Part shown: piece after piece, positions 59,830 to 64,000 of the stretch | Layout: each line of letters begins with the position of its first letter | How positions within the stretch are numbered: the stretch's first letter is position 1 | NCBI RefSeq assembly: GCF_000208745.1 | Contig: NC_030856.1 | Coordinates: 14,809,351 to 14,873,350 of the forward strand | Origin: Theobroma cacao | Lineage: Eukaryota > Streptophyta > Magnoliopsida > Malvales > Malvaceae | Length of the DNA: 64,000 nt | Direction: 5' to 3' | Program-made: the position numbers and the translations under genes | Notes under the pieces: generated by a model | What the model saw: only the letters and a program-made list of their open reading frames with translations | Told to the model about the DNA's origin: nothing | The model's database searches: none

Positions 59830-61144
59830 TGTTAACTTTGAAATAACTTATGTTTTGATTTAAAAAAATTGCATGAAGTCTTAGAATTGGTCACAAGCAT
59901 TTGAAATAGTTCAATTCATGATTTCAACCTCCTAAAGTCTTAGAATATGTTTGAAAAGTCATTCATACTTAGAAAATATTATAGACCTTTCGAACATTGA
60001 GTTTTCAACTTAAGGAAACAAAGAGCAAACATTTCTCAACTCAATATTCAACTTCAAAGAAGACATAGGCAAGTTTACAAGCTCAAATGTTGAGAAAATG
60101 AAAGCCCTAGTTGACTACGAAGCTTGCCCAATCGATCGTATGGTAGAATGCATGAAAATGTTGAAGAAATGGAAGCACTAGTCGACTACATGGCAATGGA
60201 TGAGAGTTTTGATGCAACAAAGCCCCAGTTGACTATATAAAGGGCCTTAGTCAACTATAGAAGGCAAAAATTCAAAATGATGAGCTCTCGAGTAGAAGAT
60301 TGACTAGAGGACTCTTATATAAAAGGCTTAATTCAAGATTTTGAAGAGACCTAGTTGACTATAGAGTTTCCATACTTGACTACAGATGCTCAAAAATGGT
60401 TAAAAATGATTGAATCTTGTGTCTAAAGGCTGTATCATCACTTATGAGTATAAAAGTAATCTTTACACTCATTCAGAAGCAATAAAAGACAAAGAAAATC
60501 ATTCAAACCTAAGAGAAAGCTTCAAGATCTTTATTCCTCTCTTGCACACAACTTTTAGTCTTCCTTCAAGCCTTCAAAACCATTCACTGATTTTCATTGA
60601 GTTGACAGTCTTGTATCCATTTTATTTAAAGCTTAAACACTTAGCTTACCAAACTTTGAGAGACATTCATTGCTATTACTCCGTACCTAAACTTGTAAAG
60701 GTGTTAACTTAACTTTGAAAAGTTAGTAAGGGTTGTTCTTGCTCCCGTTAAAAGGCAAATTGTGAAGGTTGCGCTTGAGCTCTGTTAAAAGTGATTGTGA
60801 GGGTTTTACTTAATCTCGTTAAAAAGCACTTGTGAGGGTTTTGCTTGATCTCGTTGAAAAGCACTTTCCGTAGTGGATTTGAAATTCCTTGGACACTAAA
60901 GGAGATGATGTAAGCATTTGAGAAAGCTAAACTTTTATAAAAATATTTGTGTCATAATTTTCATTTTAGCCTTATGATTTATAGCTGGAAATCTATTTAA
61001 GAAAATCATTTAGTTTGTTTTTTAGTACAAGGAACAAATTTGTTTTTGAAAAAGCTTGATTTTTCACTAAGGTTTTAAAAAACTTTTAAAAGTCTAATTC
61101 ACCCCCCTCTTAGTCTTTTTTGCATTGAGCTTACTACACTAAAA
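59830..61144 (+). mobile_element. 5' LTR of Copia element D
   Basis: It starts TGTTAACTTTG and ends near CACTAAAA, where the relative at 4127-8392 has TCTAACA, about 1.3 kb. It carries TAGTTGACTA / TAGTCGACTA palindromes at about 60105-60380. The CGTTAAAAGCACTTGTGAGGGTTTTGCTTGA-type block repeats three times at 60720-60870. It is followed by a primer site and gag. The 3' end lies outside the window. Confidence 0.75.
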
Positions 61145-61145
61145 A

Positions 61146-61159
61146 TTGATATTAGAGCA
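61146..61159 (+). other. Primer binding site of element D
   Basis: TTGATATTAGAGCA follows the LTR end, matching the initiator-Met tRNA site TTGGTATCAGAGCA with two changes. Confidence 0.65.
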
Positions 61160-61222
61160 AGGGCTCAATTTTGCAAGTCTAACAATCTTGTGTGATATGT
61201 AGTAGAAGCTCAAATCATTAAA

Positions 61223-62900
61223 ATGGAGGTTACGACAACCGTGCTTGGTGAAGGGCATTCTATCCAAAGGCTTTCTCTCTTTGTAGGTACAAACTATCCT
61301 TATTGGAAAAACAGAATGGAAATGTTTATCTAGTTTATGGATTTAAAAGTTTGGAATGTAACTTTAAATGGTCCGTATGTACCTTATAAGGAAGTTAATG
61401 GTGAAATAATTCTTAAGACTAAGAGAAGTGGGATGATAAAGATAAGAAATTGATTCAAATTAATTGCAACACTCTTCTTTGCTCTCTAGGTGCTAGTGAA
61501 TTCAACAAAGTGTCTGTGCGAGAATGCAAAGAAATTTGGGATACCTTAGAAACTACCTATGAGGGAACCAACCAAGTCAAGGAATCTAAGATTGGATTGC
61601 TTCCACATGACTTTGAGCTATTTAGAATAAGGGAAGGTGAATCCATTAATGAGATGTTTGAAAGATTCACTAACATTGTTAGAGGTTTGAAGGCCTTAGG
61701 GAAAGACTTTCCAAATGCTTAACTTGTAAAGAAAATACTTTATAACTTACCAAAATCTTGGAGACCTAAAGTAACAGCTATAGAGGAAGCTAGAAACCTC
61801 AACAACTGTAAACTAGATGAGGTAGTAGAATTCTTACTCACCTATGAGATGACCTTGAAACATGAAAATGAGAGAGAGGAACCTAAGAAGGTAGATACTA
61901 GGAAAAAGGGAACAGAAGTCTATAGTTGAAAAGGAAAAGAGAAGCACATAGAGGGAAAGTGAAAATGATGAGGACATGGCTATGCTAGCAATGAAGTTTA
62001 ATAGGTTTATGAAGAAAAACAATAGAAGTAAGAGACCTTAAAAGAGGGATATGCCTAAAGGAGAGCATATAAAAGGCCATTTGATATGCTATGATTGTAA
62101 GAAGTCGAGACACACCAAATATGAGTGCCCAAACAAGAAAAACACATCAAAAAACTTCAAGAAAAAGGCAATATTGGCTACTTTGAATGATAATGATGAC
62201 TCTATAAATGAGAAAGATAATGAGGTTACAAATCTTTGTTTTATGGCACTTGATTACTACAAGATGTATCATATTCTTTATGATCCTAATTCATATACTC
62301 ATGATGAAAATGATTATTCTTTTAATGAGTTGCAAGATGCATATGATGACCTAATGTTCGAATTTGAAGAAAAGACTTTGAAATACAAAGGCGTCATATC
62401 AAAGTTAAGGTAGAAAATGAGACTTTAGTAAAGGCTAAGATTAAGCTAGAACACATTGTGAAAAGCATGCAAAATGTAATGATTGAGTTGAAAAAGAAAT
62501 ATGAGAACTTGCATGACACTTAAAGTTTTAAAAGTGCCAACAAAAATTGATTGATATGTTGGAACTACAAAGAGCTTTTTTGACAAGGAAGGCTTGGGTT
62601 ATAATCACACACAAAAAGAAACACATCTTAAGAATTTCTTTGTGAAAGAAAGTGAAAACTATGATGGCTCATCTAGATGCACTTGTTGTCTTAAGCTAGG
62701 TCACTTTGCTTTATGTTGTCCTTTAAGAATTGTTTCACAAAAAAGCAAAGTTGTGATGTATGCATTAGTTTCAAAAGGAACCAAAGCCTTACTTGGTGAG
62801 GTAGTAAAACTAGAGTGAGTTCCAAAAATAACCAAAGTGACTAACTCAAAAGGACCCAATACCAAATAAAAAGTTTGAATTTTTCTTTCTAAGAGGAGCA
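61223..62900 (+). pseudogene. gag of Copia element D, interrupted
   Basis: It opens MEVTTTVLGEGHSIQR and continues NYPYWKNRMEMFI before a TAG where Gln is expected (about 61332). The gag core EIWDTLETTYEGTNQVKESKI follows at about 61537. Two zinc knuckles are visible: CYDCKKSRHTKYEC (about 62087) and CTCCLKLGHFALCC (about 62680). Several frame breaks lie between them. Sequence and knuckle layout differ from elements A to C, so this is another lineage, though still SIRE-like. Confidence 0.85.
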
Positions 62901-62929
62901 CACATGCTTGAAGTCATGAGCACAAAAAA

Positions 62930-64000
62930 AAGGAAAATGGTATCTTGATAGTGGATGCTCTAGATATATGATCAATAGCAAAGAATCATTCAAAGAATTG
63001 AGACCAAAGAAAGGGAGGTAATGTAACTTTTAGTGATGAATTAAAAGGTGACATTGAAGGTATTGGTACAATTGGTAAAAGCTCATCTTCTCAAATTGAA
63101 AATGTCTTATTTGTGAATAGTCTCAAGAATAATTTCTTGAGTGTTAGTCAACTTTGTGATAGAGGTCTTAGAGTTATTTTTGAATCTTTGATTTGTCATG
63201 TAGTAGATGTAGATATTAAAACAAATGAAATTCTTTTTGTTGGTCATAGGCAAGCTAATACATATGTTGTTTACTTAGATGATTTTTCTTCCAATAATGT
63301 TTGTTTCATGGCTATAAAAAATGAGGATACTTGGTTATGGCACAGAAAACTTAGACATGCCAGTATGAACTCACTTTCAAAATTATCATCTTTAGATCTT
63401 GTGATAGGACTCTTCAAGTTAAAATTTGAAAATAATAAACTTTGTGATACTTGTGCTAAAGGAAAATAATAAGATAAGCTCATTTAAACCTAAGAGAGAT
63501 GTAATGACCATTAAGGCATTACAACTTATTCACATTGACCTTTTTGGCCCAACTAGGACTGCTAGCTTAAGTGGAAAAGTTATGGCTTAGTAATTGTAGA
63601 TGACTATAATAGGTTTACTTGGGTTTATTTCCTTGCACATAAAGATGAAGCTTTAAATGTCTTTACATCATTTTGCAAGAGACTTGAAAATGAGAAAAGA
63701 TATGCTATTGCAAATGTTAGAAGCGATCATGGTAAAACATTTGAAAACTTAGGATTTGAACAACTTTGTGATGAAAATGGTTATGGTCATTACTTTTCAA
63801 CCCTTAAAACTCCATAACAAAATGGTGTAGTTGAAAGGAAAAATAAAACCCTAGAGGAAATGACTAGAATTGTGTTGTGTGATAATAATTTGCCTAGATA
63901 TGTATGGGTAGAAGCTATTAACACTTCAAGCTACATTATAAATAGGATAATGCTTAGACCAAAATTGAAAAAGACACCTTACAAACTTCATAACGGCAAG
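62930..64000 (+). pseudogene. pol of Copia element D, running off the window
   Basis: Protease WYLDSGCSRYM lies at about 62937. The GAG-pre-integrase region shows WLWHRKLRHASMNSLSKL and CDTCAKGK (63330-63469), so the CxxC of the zinc site is kept. The integrase core has IHIDLFGPTRT, VRSDHGKTFENLGF and NGVVERKNKTLEEM. Frame breaks and stops occur near 63469, 63580 and 63818. The domain continues beyond base 64000, so RT, RNase H and the 3' LTR are not in view. Confidence 0.88.

Overview
This is plant nuclear DNA. Two intron-containing nuclear genes for chloroplast-type proteins, a Pol III-type RNA gene with the plant upstream element, and a dense nest of Copia LTR retrotransposons with very long solo LTRs all point to a seed plant, almost certainly a eudicot. 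A Malvaceae-like genome is a guess from the general look of the repeats, not something the sequence proves. The window is AT-rich outside the genes, and 112 Ns interrupt a TA microsatellite.

Host genes are few. (1) An RNase MRP RNA gene lies at about 9724-10002, recognised from its two universal core blocks and a USE plus TATA promoter with Pol III spacing. (2) A complete six-exon chloroplast phosphoglycerate kinase gene runs on the minus strand, 14049 to 11205, predicting 488 residues with every intron in phase 0. (3) A complete seven-exon gene on the plus strand, 51921 to 58265, predicts a 402-residue plastid membrane protein with a peptidase-M41-like HEAGH motif but no AAA ATPase domain. 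Its 3.46 kb first intron holds a truncated antisense Copia element.

The rest is mostly transposable elements. Bases 1-8392 hold LTRs of two families, one nested in another, and a Mutator-type MITE with 9-bp target duplications. Bases 14.6-15.9 kb hold a LINE RNase H fragment and a short LTR-like remnant. From 15.9 to 28.0 kb lies a degenerate SIRE-like Copia element (A). Its integrase is split by a 4.6 kb solo LTR that itself contains a Copia solo LTR. Bases 28.0-33.5 kb hold a truncated long LTR split by another solo LTR. From 33.5 to 49.4 kb lies the 5' part of an opposite-strand Copia element (B). Its gag is split by a Harbinger-type MITE and its LTR is split twice, by a 2.8 kb solo LTR and by a full-length 10.2 kb Copia element (C, 38903-49065, perfect TTAAG duplication). 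A fourth Copia element (D), from a different lineage, starts at 59.8 kb and runs off the right edge.

The most interesting overall pattern is that nearly every LTR here, Copia-type or long Gypsy-like, carries an array of a short family-specific palindrome: ATGTATCGATACAT, CTTAGTCGACTAAG, TCTCGCTGCAGCGAGA, CTAATCGGTTAG or TAGTTGACTA. The long LTRs also carry a near-perfect 20-bp palindrome near one end. Two sister solo LTRs have the same minisatellite at different copy numbers. No autonomous element with intact reading frames is visible. Coding frames in A, B, C and D are all broken.
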